Assembly: GCF_005239225.2 (NCBI RefSeq)
Contig: NC_133287.1
Coordinates: 11,265,493-11,329,492, forward strand
Source of the DNA: Populus alba
Taxonomy: Eukaryota > Streptophyta > Magnoliopsida > Malpighiales > Salicaceae
Length of the DNA stretch: 64,000 nucleotides
Direction of reading: 5' to 3'
Shown in pieces: positions 39,371 through 51,689 of this stretch. Under the pieces are notes generated by a model, which was not told where the DNA came from, searched no databases, and was given only the letters and a program-made list of their open reading frames with translations. How positions within the stretch are numbered: the first letter of the stretch is position 1; each line of letters opens with the position of its first letter. A program made the translations under genes and the position numbers.

Positions 39371-40030
39371 CACCTATCTAGTTTATGTATGAAGCAAAGG
39401 GTTGGTGATAACAAATCATCACATCACACTCTTTTATCTTTGCTCATCTTTGATATGATCCTTCCATGAAGTTTTGTATTTTATACTCACATCATATGTC
39501 CTCAACGTTGCTTCTTCTTCTTTTTATTGTTGGTAAGAGTTGTTTTGAGATAACTTGTTCATTAATTAGGCTCGAGTCTCTCTCCAAACAATTTGAAAAA
39601 CATACCCTTTATATCGGTCTATTCATTTAGAAAAATTTAATAAATTCTAAAGGCTTAAACCCAAAAAATAAATTAATGAAGCAAATCTCCTTAACTACTA
39701 GGCCAATTTTTTAGGTTTAAATTTGCTTTAGTAATTACTTGATTAGGGATGTGCTATGTTTAGCCTTGCTTGTAAATGAATTTTTTTTTAATTTCATTTG
39801 GATTTTGGCAATATGCAAAATTGCTTTAAAAGATTCTTGTTGTCATAACCCAATTTTGAATCGCCTAAAATTCTTTTACAAAAATATTTTTCTTTCCTTG
39901 AAATATTAGAGAAAACAAAAAAAATCATAAATTCAAAATTCAAAAATATTTTCAAAACAAAAATAAATGAGCTTTTAAGCTGCAACAAATCAAAATACTA
40001 GAGGGATAGTCAGAAAGGAATAGTGTTGAT
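39371..40030. other. Intergenic DNA, possibly LTR-derived
   Basis: No gene. The phrase TTGTCATAACCCAATTTTGAA at 39839 resembles the start of some plant LTRs, but no matching end was found. Confidence 0.3.
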
Positions 40031-40680
40031 AAGATAGGCTAAAGAAGGACTTAATTGAAGGAAAATTAAGTTTGAAAATCAATTTGATTAAAATTTGAAG
40101 AATTAATTAATTTCAAGGGCTTAATTAAACATCTAATAGGTTTTATTGACTTAATTGAGGACTTATTTGAAGAAAAGTTTAAGGTTGAAATCTAGCTTGA
40201 TCAAAATTAAAAGAATTAATTAAGTTTAAGGGCTTAATTAAACTTTTAATAGGTTTAATAAGCAAAAAAAATAATTTTAAAAGTCAAGTTGGGCAAAATT
40301 GAAAGAATTAATTAAGTTCAAGGACTAATTGGAAAAAAAAAATTACATTTATAGGCTAAATTTGGATTAATTTGCAATGATTGACAGATCAAGGACCTGA
40401 TTGAAGCTGTGATTAGCCTAATTGGTGCAATCAACGACTTAATTGGAAAAAAAAAACTAGAAGTTCGAAAGACCAATTAAGAACATTATTTAAAATATCC
40501 AAAACCAAGGATTGTGTTGAAAGGTTGCTAAAGTTAGAGGATACGATTAAAAAATTTTAAGTGTGAAATTGAAATAATTCCTAAAAATTAGATTCAATTG
40601 AGGGTTTAATTTTAAAAACTCAAAAGATTGAAGGTTGCAATTGAAAAAGAAGATTAAAGCCCTAATTAATCTACAGTTAC
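40031..40680 (+). repeat. Degenerate short-period repeats of GAATTAATTAAGTT type
   Basis: The phrase AGAATTAATTAAGTT(T/C)AAGG with a following CTTAATTAAAC recurs at about 40098, 40212 and 40305, with weaker forms up to 40445. The pattern resembles the reiterated motifs found in long LTRs of plant gypsy elements, and is similar in style to the LTR at 2685-4836. No ORF. Confidence 0.5.
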
Positions 40681-42300
40681 CGAAACAACTACATTCCATT
40701 TAAATAAAAACAATGTGTGTCGATCAAAATAGTTTATTTTGGTTTAAAATAAAGTTGTTTTTATTTTGGTCTCATAAAAAAATATATAAGGGCTAGATGA
40801 TTTATTGTCTAAAAATATACTGAAATGTCTTCCCTATATCGGAAGGTCCCCAGTTATCGACTAGAACCCTATTATACTTCAATATTCAACCAATTATATG
40901 TGTGTGTGTGTGTGTGTGTGTAGGATGTTACTATTTTAAAGTTTAGATTGATGATTGATTGATATTAAATTTTAAAATAATAGATTTTTTTTATTGTACT
41001 TGAATATTTTGTTTGATTTATTATGATTTGATATATTTTTTTTTTTATCATTTGTTTGAGAAAGCTATTAGAGAAATTTATATGAAATGATTTTAGAGTA
41101 ATTGACATGTCAAATGTTTTGGTAATTTTCTTTCAAAGAAAATAACAACATAAAAAACAATAAAAATGAATGATCTATAGAGTTGAAATTTTTTTGTTAA
41201 TTTTAGATAAGCCTTAGTTTTGAAAGCATGATCTAAAAAAAAAAAAAAGGTAAATAGAAATTTGAAGAGTTGTCAATAAAATTAAAAATGATTAATGTTG
41301 CTGGATTGCATTTTATTTGTTGTTAATTTTTCAAAAGCTATACATTGATTTTAATTGAAGGATTTAAAAAATAATAGACTTGCTTGTAGGTATTAACCAA
41401 TAGATTGAATTTTCCATAAAAAAAACACAATAAAGAATGATAATTTTAATCAATCCAAGATGGTACGTTTAACATTAGGTCATGTTTTCTAGATACTGAT
41501 TAAAAATTAAAATAAAATGATAAAAATAAATAATAAAATAAAATAATAAAAAAATAAAAAATTATCTTTATATTAATTGTTTTATTAGCTAACTCAAGAT
41601 GGATTGATTTTATATTAGATCCTATCTTTTAAGTATCAGTTATAAGATAATAGTATCAATTAATTCTTGATTGTTGAATTGATTGTTTCTATTAGTTAGC
41701 AATTGACCCAAGATGGTGTGATGGACCTTTTTTCTTTAGATGTCAGGAAGTGAATAATAGCATCAATTAATACATGATTTTTGGGATATTAATCAATAAA
41801 ATTTTCAAATAGATAATATGAATTTTTCAACCTAAAATAAGCCTTATATATGGATGCACCCATCATTTCCAAATAATCCACGATAGTAAGGTCCAATATG
41901 GACCCTATCCTTTGAACATTGTTTTATGAATAAAAATGATACCTTGAATAATATACATATCACTTTAGGCAAACAACAATAAAACACATCTATCATTGAA
42001 AACAAACAATAATCAAGATTTTCTTAGACAAGAAATAGAGTATGATATCTATCTTTTATATTATATAACTACTCTCTTACCTAAAATCTTTGAAGATCAA
42101 TTAGGATTTCTAGTTACCACAAAACTAGGTGGTGACTCTATACTTCTTACCCCTTTTACACATCAGCTTGCCCCAATGTCCACATGCGACAAGAATAAAG
42201 ATTAAAATTGAAATAAAAAAAGATGACCCACACGTACTTTTTTAGGAAAAGAAGAGAAAATAAAAGAAAAAAATAACCACATTGACAAACCATCTATATA
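40681..42300. other. AT-rich intergenic DNA
   Basis: A (TG)n tract at 40901-40921. At about 41455-41480, 41590-41610 and 41705-41725 a motif like CCAAGATGGT(A/G) followed by GAT/TTAGGTCC words recurs, hinting at a diverged tandem repeat. No gene. Confidence 0.4.
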
Positions 42301-44305
42301 CTACTAACACGCGTTATGCTATGTGAAAGATAACATAATGACACTTCTAACAAAACAACGAAAGAGCATGTTTAACAACCAAGAGATACTACACGAGTTG
42401 TTCAAAGTGTATAAGTATCTCTCACGTACTGGTTCATGCAACAACTTTTTAAATGTTAAAATAAATTATTCAATGTAAAAATATCAAAATACCTTTCATG
42501 AATTTAAAATTAATAAAAAAAGCTACTCTAAAAAGTTAAAAATGACGTGAACGTATGCTTGAATTTTTTTTATTCTAAGAGTAAAAATATATTTTTACAC
42601 TTTCAAAAAATATAAAGACATAAATATTCTTGGTATAGAGTTTTAATGTTTTTTACTTGGAGTAAATAAGTTATTTTATTATTTTAAAAATGTTAAAGTA
42701 ATGCATGTATCTCTATATAATTTTTTAATGACTAATAAATTACTAAAAAAAGAATAAATTAACCCTAACTTATGGCATTAAAAAAACACATGATTTTATT
42801 ATTGAAGAGAAATTTAATATGTTAGTATGTTGACAGTGATTTTCGTACTAATCTTAATAGTTTTTGTGCAGCAGTAATTCTTAAAAAAGAAAAAGAAAAA
42901 AAAAAAAAGGTATATATGTAGTAGGAGGATAGATGTAGTAGACTAGGTGTAGTAATTGCGGTATTTATGACCAGCACAGTAGAGAGCAAGCAGAGAGGGT
43001 AGCAAGCAAGTGCTTTAGAAGTAAAGGCCTCTGCGTGTAGGGCCCCCATCCTCAACAGTCAACACTGCCCCTACTATAGGCATTGAAGAAAGGGAGGAGG
43101 AAGAGATAAAAAGGTCAAGAGTCGCTGCCTCTCACAATCCACCACCCTGTACTCCACCACCCCTTCAAAATCTCTTCTTTTTCGTCGGAGTAATTGGTCA
43201 ATGGGCATCCATAGATATCCATACTAAAACTTGAAATATAATACCGAAGGGCTGTCTACTCACAATTTTTTTTTTTTTATTTTTAGATTCCGATAATAAT
43301 TAACAATATTTTTATTTTAAAATATATAAAAATAATATTTTTTTAATTACAAAAATTATTTTTCATATCATCACATTAAAATAATTTAAAAATACAAAAA
43401 ATAAATTTAAATAAAAAATAAAAAATTTTTTTTTTTTTAAAATACTTTTATAATATAAAAATAAACGGGTCTAAATATATAAGATGGTAATTCAGTTTTT
43501 TTATTAAAATTGTTTTTAAGAATTTTTTAATCGGATTCTAAATTATAAATGTTCATCTTTGTTATCTGCGTGTTCAAATTTTATTAATGCAAATTTCTTT
43601 CTTAATAGTCATGGTGTTCACGGTTCTCTTTATACAAAATTTGTATCTTTTTCAGTAAACATATAGAAGTGTTCATGGTTCGATTCCTTGACCCGAACCC
43701 TTAATCATCTTGAATTAGATCTTAACCTGAATCCCGAGCACCTTACACTAAATCGTAACCCAAATCTTAAACATGATCTGCACTTTTTTCTTAACTTCCT
43801 AACCGAACTCTAACTTTGAAAACTTATGATGATAATGCATAAAACTAGTTTTGAAATATATATTTTTAGTTTTCAAAATTTGTTGTCAATTTAATTTTCT
43901 TTTTTAAAACAAAAAAATGAAAATCATTAAATTTTCATGTCTTTTTTAAAAAACAAAGGGCAAAAAAAAGAAAAAACAAATTGCAAACAACCCTCTAAGA
44001 AGTATTTTTTCCACACAATTCAACTAGATGCTATTTAAAATTAACTAGACCAAATTAAATGAGAACATTTTCATAAGTTGTTCAATCCAAAAATCAAAAT
44101 GGAAGATCAGACCCACTACAGTTAATTTCTTAATTACAGGGTAGAAAGACATCTAGACGCACATGGTATTGACGTGATCAGCTTGCAATATTGTCCAATC
44201 AATGTTGGATAAATTGAGTCTCTATTGATCAAAGCCACCACATTAATCGTCTTTTCTATAGTCTTTTATTTTTGTTTTGTTTTTTAGTCTAGTAAAAAAA
44301 TATAT
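42301..44305. other. Intergenic DNA without a recognisable gene
   Basis: AT-rich, with one more GC-balanced stretch at about 42900-43220 that has no coding signature, and an AT-rich MITE-type fragment at about 43300-43460. Confidence 0.4.
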
Positions 44306-45256
44306 GATAAAATAATATAGTGCAAATATTTAAAAAAAATAACATAGTTTAAAGAGTCACAAATAACTTCAAATTTGCAAAACTGATAAACACATAAATT
44401 TAATAAAAATAGAGGAGAGAGATAAAAAAGAAAAGAAAATAAAGAAAGAAAAAAGACCTTGGAGACATACCAAAACCCCGACGATGACACAACTGGTATC
44501 GTTAGAAAGATCTTGATAAGAAAAATTCAACAACACTAAGAAAGGTTATCAACGGTGACTGGACACCTTTGATCGGTTCGTGCGACACACTCCATTCATT
44601 GTTTGTGATTTTTTTTTTTTGTATAATTGAATTCGTCTTATTAAGATATTTTCAACAGTACCGGTGTTGTCATCATCAAAGTTTCAGTGTGCTTACAGAT
44701 CTTTTTATTTTTTTTACTTTTCTCTCTCTCTTCTCTCTTCACAAATTACAAGGAGGAGAGAGGAGAGAGAAAAAACAAAGAAGAAAAAAGGAAAGTAACC
44801 CTAAAGACACACCAAAATTCCAATGATAACACCATATATACCATTAAAAATATCTTGATGAGACGAATTCAATGACATGAAAGGTCATAAACAATGAACG
44901 GAGTGGGTTATACAAGCCATCCAAAGATGTTAGGGCTCACATGTCTTTGGTCCATTAGTGTGGCCCACTCTAGTTATCATTAGTGACTTTTCTTGGTGTT
45001 GTTTGATTCGTCCTGTTGAGATCTTTCCAATGGTATCAATGGTGTCATCATTGAAGTTTTGGTGTGTCTCTAGGGTCTTTTTCTTTCTTTCTTTCCTTTT
45101 TTATTTCTCTCCCCTCTCATTAAATGCTGTGTTTTTTAGTTTTGCAATTTGAAAGAGTCGTAGATGACACTTGCGACTCGTAAATCGTATATGTCATCTG
45201 CAACTCTTTAAACTATACTATTTCTCTAAATATTTTGTGCACCATGTTATTTTATC
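44306..45256. mobile_element. Foldback element FB1, large inverted repeat
   Basis: Starts GATAAAATAATATAGTGCA and ends with the near-complement TGCACCATGTTATTTTATC. The left arm (44306-about 44740) pairs with the right arm (about 44750-45256); the centre lies near CACAAATTACAAGGAGGAGA. Each arm itself contains an inverted pair of a core of about 80 bp, so four cores alternate in orientation: about 44477-44561 (minus), 44628-44679 (plus), 44823-44902 (minus), 44971-45053 (plus). No coding capacity. The structure fits a non-autonomous foldback DNA transposon. Confidence 0.8.
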
Positions 45257-45338
45257 AAAAAAAATTTTTTTTATGATATGAGAGTTCAAAACTACTTTAT
45301 TTTCTAGAGTATTTTGTACTTTAGCACTTTTTAAAAAA

Positions 45339-46374
45339 GGATAAAATAAAATAGTACAAAAAATGTTCAGGAGAGTAGCACAGTTTAGAGAGTCGTATAT
45401 GACATCTGCGACTTTTGAGTTACAAGTGTCATCTGCGACTCTCTCCAAAATTAAAAATAGACTGATACAATTTAAAACAAAGAGAAAGGAGAGAGGATAG
45501 AGAGAAAAACAAGGAAGGAAGGAAAGAAAAACACCTCAAAGACACAACAAAACTCCAATAATGACACCATCAATACTATTTGAAAGATATCGATGAAACA
45601 AATCCAACGACACCAAAGAAGGTCACGAATAGTGATCGAATTAGGCCACATGAGCTGTCCAAATATATTAGGGTTCATTTGCCTTCGACAACTCATGTGG
45701 CACACTCCGGTCAACATTTTGTGACCTTCTTTGATGTTGTTGGATTTGTCTCGTTGATATTTTTCTAACAATAATAGTGATATCATCACCAGAGCTTGGT
45801 TATGTCTCCAGGATCTTTTTATATTTTTTTATTTTTTTTTTCTCTCCTCTCTTTTCACAAATTACAAGGAAGAGATAAAAAAAAAAACAAAGAAAAAAAA
45901 TAAAAATACCTGAGGTACATCAATGCTCTGATAATGACACCATCAATACCATTGGAAAGATCTCGATGAGACGAATCTAACAACATCAAGGAAGGTCATC
46001 AATAGTGACCGAAGTGTGCCTCACAAGCTGTCCGAAGGCAAATGAGCCCTGACGTATTTGGACAATCAATGTTGCCCACTCTAGTCACCATTCGTGACCT
46101 TTCTTGGTATCGTTGGATTCATCTCATCAAATATCTTTCCAACGATACTGGCAGTGTCGTTATCAGAGTTTCAATGTGTCTGGAAGGTATTTTTCTTTCT
46201 TTCTTTATTTTTCTCTCTCTCCTCTCTCACTGTTTTTTTTTTTTTTGTAAATTGTTTCAGCCTATTTTTAATTTTCTAAAGTCACAAATGACACATGTGA
46301 CTCGTGGATGTCATATGCGACTCTCTAAACTATGCTACTTTCCTAAATATTTTATGTATTGTGTTATTTTATCC
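45339..46374. mobile_element. Foldback element FB2, second tandem copy
   Basis: Starts GGATAAAATAAAATAG and ends TGTTATTTTATCC. It has the same internal plan as FB1, with cores at about 45557-45639 (minus), 45709-45792 (plus), 45931-46011 (minus) and 46083-46165 (plus), and a centre near CACAAATTACAAGGAAGAGA at about 45858. GTCGCAGATGTCATATAC-type words sit near the outer ends. The 82-bp spacer to FB1 looks like a further decayed arm end. No target duplication can be fixed. Confidence 0.8.
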
Positions 46375-46590
46375 ATTTCTTTTAATTGCTAAAAATACTC
46401 CTCTTTTCCATCTCAAATTTTGGCCATTGTTAACGTCACATTTATGACACTCTTTGCATTTAAACATAATCAATTATGCCATCTATGAACGAGGAAAATA
46501 AATGACACCTTGCAAACAAATATTAAATATCTTTAACTGATTAATTCTTATTAGCATATATTGAAAGATTTGGAATTTCACTGTAGTAGC
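46375..46590. other. Spacer after the foldback array
   Basis: No gene; TTGTTAACGTCACATTTATGACA-like words might be a worn remnant of the foldback arms. Confidence 0.3.
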
Positions 46591-47075
46591 AATAAATAGT
46601 TAAATGTCAAGATCTTTTTCATTTTGGTCCTCAATATTTTTGAGATTTTTTTTTTAATTTCAAACTTAGTTTTTTTTTTTATCCTCCAACATTGAGTTTA
46701 CTATGTATTCAACTTCATAATTTATTTCAATTTGTTTTCTATAGTGTTATCATCTCATGACCCGATCGCGAGTTTTGCTAGTTGGTTGTGTTGACTCGGG
46801 TTGTTTTTTTATCCTTCTTTTTAGTTAATTGTTTTATCAACTCCATCCTTCAAATCTAGATTGATTGAGAATTGAGCTTCATAATTATTATTATTTTTTT
46901 GCTTTCTATAAAATAAAATATAAGCATCACTTGAATCACAAGTTTTGCGAGTTAGCCAAGTTGACTTGAGTTTTTTTTACCCATTTTAACTATATTTTTT
47001 TCCCATTCCATCATTTAACATTGGGTTGGTTGAGAATTAAATTTTATAATTTTAGTAGTCATAAATACAATCAAT
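46591..47075 (+). repeat. T-rich repeat family, three units, plus orientation
   Basis: Units with TCCTCCAACATTGAGTTTAC, TTCAAATCTAGATTGATTGAG and CATTTAACATTGGGTTGG, each followed by a TTTCTAT..ATCA(C/T)..GAGTTTTGC block and GTTGACTCGGGTT. The spacing is about 150 bp. Confidence 0.65.
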
Positions 47076-47214
47076 TGATTTATGGCTTTATTTGTTTATG
47101 TGTATTTACAGGTAATAATGGGTAGTCTTCTGTATAGGGTAGGTGCTGCTAATTTTTTTTAAAATAAGATATATTGAGAATATTATCTTTTTTATGTCAT
47201 ATTCTTGTTTAGAT

Positions 47215-48915
47215 GATGAAGGCAATGTCATTAGTGAATAATATAGATATGAGCGTTGTTAGTTCTTCTAGCAACACGTTTGATGATCATGAGTCACTAG
47301 GTGGCGATCATGATTAGGCACCTGAGACACATGCACTCTTTCTCGACGCAGACTCATCGAGTACATTGCAACATCGCAAAGGGGGTGTCTGTTCTAAGAG
47401 GGATATATGTACTAAAAAGTACATTTCTCAATTTAAGGTCGATCACTTAATGTAAGTTTGTGTTCATCACCTACATAATTAAAAAAAAATAAACAACAAT
47501 GGATAGTTTTTTTTAATAATTAATTGCAATGAACATTTGAAATTTTAGGTTTACAAATGTAGAGGTTATTCATACGATAACATTGGTGATGAAATCATCA
47601 ATTGAAGTGCCTTTGTTTTAGTTGATATAGGTTTTTTTAAAATCTCGAATGGAACTATATGATTGATGCATGCTTTGGAAAGTTCAAGGTTAGTATATAC
47701 ATGAACAAATTTTTTTATTATTTTAGTTTGGTTAGTGTTTTAGTTTTAATGAACTAATTATTTTACAAAAATTGACGTGCAATGAAAAAATTTATTAGGA
47801 TAGAGTTGGCAATGCTATTACTAGGAAGGTTTGAGAGAATCACAACACAACTAGGTAATATTGAATTCAAAATGTTCATATTTTATTTTTTATTATCTTA
47901 ACCGATAATTTATTTATATCTTATAGGTTGCATGATTTTTGGTATGAAGTGCAAAAAAAATATGCATAAGAAAAAGGTCTTCCAGGCTGGGGAGACATGG
48001 TTATGTGAAGGGATTTCAAACCTTCACACGTCTCGGAGGCTATCTGGCAAGCTTATATATAGCACGTGATGTTAGAGCATCTTGTGTGGTGGTTGTGATA
48101 TGGTGCGAAGAACCGAAACAGGGAGATTCATGATTCAATTACCACACATATCGGCAAATCCATTATGTTCATTTCATATGCAAAACGGATGGTAAGATTC
48201 TTTTTTATTACATATTTTTTTTTAGTTGTGGTTTTATATGAAAAATATTTAACTAGCAGTAGCTTTCTTATGCATGGCTAAAGTTTTTGGAAGCAAATCA
48301 AGACTGATGCATTTTTTTATAAAAACGCATATGCAAAATGATGACTGTTAGAAAAGGGTGTAGTGCCTCATGGATAGACAAGCTCAAAAGTTCATGGTAA
48401 GTTGGATTTCAACCATTTTTTTTCTTAAGTTATTATTTTTTTTAAATTAGCTTACTATTTTTTTTTTTTTAGAAAACATACACCACCCGATTTCAGGAGA
48501 AATATAAAGAGGATCCTTCCACCTATCAAGAACTCGATCAGATTTGTGGATGGAGGCTGAATCTTCTGGTGAACCTAATAGAAATTGGGTTTACGATATC
48601 TCAAACACTACAACTGAGGATATGTGGATGAGTCGTAGTGTATCGTTCGTTGGTTCCTCACAATCGGGTTTGAGCTCTTGATCTTTGACCATCCAAGTGA
48701 TTGTATGAGAATATGTTGAATCTTAGATGACCCAGTTTACTGCTAAGATGACCCAGCATAGTGCTGAGATGGTTATTAGGTGATTGTAAATTGATTTATT
48801 GTCAAAACTCGATGGTACATGTAGTCTACCTTGCTTACCATGTCCCGGTGAAAATCCACCTCCTCCACCTCCTCCAGCTTCTTGTTCTCTAGATAAATTG
48901 TATTCAAACTAATAA
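47215..48915 (+). pseudogene. CACTA (En/Spm) transposon protein, TNP1/Transposase_24-like, decayed
   Basis: Pieces of coding sequence in shifting frames are separated by AT-rich introns: VCSKRDICTKKYISQFKVDH near 47390-47450, WNYMIDACFGKFK near 47650-47690, SITTHIGKSIMFISYAKRM near 48135-48190, KTHMQNDD near 48323, TYTTRFQEKYKEDPSTYQEL near 48480-48535, then LWMEAESSGEPNRNWVYDIS and NTTTEDMWM to about 48630. A proline-rich end (CPGENPPPPPPPPASC) lies near 48840-48890. This order is that of plant Ptta/En/Spm family proteins. Several in-frame stops make it a pseudogene. Confidence 0.8.
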
Positions 48916-49019
48916 CTTTTTAAATTAATAATAAATATTTGGTTCATTAATTTTAGTTTTATTTCTTTTACTTTTTTATGTTTTGTTTATTTTCATTTAA
49001 AAAAAAATATTAAAAAAAT

Positions 49020-49510
49020 AACAGAATTATCAACGGACTAAGTTCCTTGAAAAGTTTCAGAGAGTTGAAAAACATTACAAAGACTTTGTCATTGATCATT
49101 ACAAACAAAATTACCGATAAACAAAACCTCTTAAAAAGTTCCTTAGAGTTCAAAAAAATTATAGAAAATGCCACTAACAATATGTAAATTACCGATGGGA
49201 TAATGTTATCGGTAATATGAATTAAATCACCAATGAAATTACACATGGTATGCTCTATTATGCCATTCTTATTGCTAGAATTACCGATGAAATTATGTTG
49301 GTAATTTTTTTTGTTTGGCATGTTTTTTTTCATCTATAAATTCATTGGTGATTATATTATTGATGAAATGATCAATAGAATAAAAATCACTGATGATAAG
49401 TTTTCCAACGATCATTTACCATACATGATTCTGTTAATAAACGTTTTCTCAACAAAATCAGTATTTAAATACCGACGATTATTCCATCAATATTATACAA
49501 AATTATGGTT
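49020..49510. repeat. CACTA-type subterminal repeat region
   Basis: Many copies of words such as ATTACCGATGGG, ATTACCGATGAAATTA, ATTACCGATAAAC and TACCGACG in both orientations lie downstream of the CACTA protein remnant. Reiterated ACCGA(C/T)GG-like subterminal motifs are typical of plant CACTA elements. The terminal CACTA sequence itself is not found here. Confidence 0.65.
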
Positions 49511-51110
49511 GTGATCATTGTATATCTCATAACTATAAAATAGATAAAATTGTGAATAAGTTTTACAACTTAATTTATGGACCTTAAACAAATTTTGTTA
49601 TAAAATAAAAATTAAACTTTCATACCATTCTATGTTATTAATTTTAATTTATAATTTTAAATTTCAAAATCTAATTCTATAATATTATAAAATAAAAAAA
49701 TAAAATTTTTCGGTTTATTATGATGTGCATAAATACATTATATTTTTTTAAGGAGTGCATTCATATTTTATAATATAGACTTTTAGTTGTAATTCAAAAA
49801 TATAAAATAAGGTTAATAATTTGGTCCCCCAATAATGCTATAAAGCTGAATTAATAATTGGTAGACGGGAAATTAATAAAACCTTTCTTTTAAAAAAAAA
49901 AAACACTAGCTAGGCTGGCTAGTTACAGCTTGGGGTGTAACTTAATGAGAAATATAGTCATTACTTTCATCCAACCTGACAATTAGTCAGTTCTTTGGAT
50001 TATTGGATCATTATTATCTGAAAGAAGACAGCAAGAAGCAAGAACCCGATCAAGAAAAAGCTAGCCAGAGACAAATACCTGCTAATCTAAAGGTCTTGCT
50101 ATCAATTTATATTGCCAGAAGAAAAGACCTTCACTACGATTGTGGCCATGAAAACAAGGAGAGTGGTCAAGGTTGAGATATTAGTCATAAGTTAAGACAA
50201 GAACTCAATTATCTTGGGATCTTGTGATGATGTATTCTCATTAAATTCACACACGTGTGCATCAAAATTACTCTCTCTTGAGATTTATGCACATCAACCC
50301 CACCACGTAAATAAGAGTACAAGTCAAGATTAAGGACTCCCTCGCTCCTAACTCAAGGATAATTAATGGGGTCTCCTTGCTCTTGTAGTATCTATCTCCT
50401 GGATCCCTGGATTCCTACTAGGGCCATGTAAGGAGGAGCAATGATGCCAGAGCAGCTTCTTTAATGCAGTTTTGACCAGTCAGCTTAGCAAATTCAAGGG
50501 ATCCTAATTTGTTTATGCATGGTCCCATGGGTTGTGGATTACCACAATCCATGCAAATGAGATATTCTTTGATCATTCCCCTTGAAAACATGTGTGTTTA
50601 ATCAAGTATCAATCATAAGGATGCCAAATCTCGAAGATCAAAACAGCTGTAATGGAAAATCAGACGGTAAAGAAAATGAACCAAGAAGAAAACGTAAATT
50701 CTGTCCAAGAAAGTTGGATGTCTAAGATTGAGTATAACTCTGTAACGGTGCTTATGGCTATGGGTGGCCATTGACCATGGGTGCTGTTTCAACAGCAAGC
50801 AATGAAGTAGTGGTGCGAGGGAGAAGAAAACGAGTGAGGGCACAGTCAAAAACTCATGGGGCATAAGATGCTGACACATAGGCCAGTCAGCTAATGTATG
50901 CTTACTAATCATGGAATAATCGGTGATAACCCTAACATATTTTAACCCAAATGATATTTCAATTCAAATTGATAGTGTTAAGGAAGAGTTGGAAGCATAC
51001 GATGGGGAGCACACAAGTAAAGGTCTTACCATTCTTCAAATACGTACTAGGCTCAGAAAAATAGCCAATTAGATGATGCAATTCAAAGGTTAGTTTAAGA
51101 TTCTAGAAGG
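49511..51110. other. Intergenic DNA without a recognisable gene
   Basis: The stretch at about 49920-50920 has more balanced composition than its surroundings, but its frames (for instance 50613-50912, minus) show no family motif. It may be ancient intergenic sequence or a non-coding transcript. Confidence 0.4.
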
Positions 51111-51119
51111 TTCTGAAAT

Positions 51120-51680
51120 AATAATTAAAGAATTTTTAGAAGCATGAGTAATACAACCTAGTTAAAGCTCATTTTCTTCTCTAGTTTTTTTATTAAGAAA
51201 AATAAATAGTTCTTAGAGAATATGCTTAGACTATTATGATATAAACAAATAGACCTTTATAGATAAATTTTGCATTCATTTGATAGATGAATTACCAGAT
51301 GAAATGTATGGATACAAGGTATTTTCTAAGCTCATTCTAAGTTTTGAGTTCTTGGTGATACCTTTCAGATTAACTAATTCTTCATTAATGTTTCAAGGCT
51401 TAGTGAATAAGATTTTTGAACTTATTTCTGGAAATTTATATTAACTAATTCTCCATCAATGTTTCATGGAGATCACAAACGAGATAATCAAGTATGAAAC
51501 AAAGGAGAAATTAAAAGCTAACCTTTAAATCTCATGGGTTATTTAGAATTTTAAAAAGAACTAGGAAGGTTAATTGTTGATTAGAGCTACCAAAGATTAT
51601 TAGATCCACCCTATTTTTCATATAATACTGTTAAAGAATTGCTTAAGAAAAATAAAAAATAAAAAGTCATTTATAAGCTC
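51120..51680 (+). pseudogene. Ty3/gypsy RT fragment, highly decayed
   Basis: Across frames one reads FIDKFCIHLIDELPDEMYG, then FEFLVIPFRLTNSS and FQGLVNKIFE, which correspond to the RT block 'P-I/V-IDELLDELHG..EFLVMPFGLTNAPSTFQ'. The segment with the catalytic YxDD box is deleted. A second partial TTAACTAATTCT(T/C)CATCAATGTTTCA repeats at 51371 and 51441. Downstream, VKELLKKN near 51630 may be the end of the RT-RNase H linker. Confidence 0.55.
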
Positions 51681-51689
51681 CTTCTTCAC

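Noticed and set aside
49010..49514. Frames on both strands in the ATTACCGATG region
   Set aside because: They arise from CACTA-type subterminal repeats, not from a gene.
50613..50912. 99-codon minus-strand frame
   Set aside because: No recognisable domain, no splice context and no sign of constraint that can be judged from one sequence.
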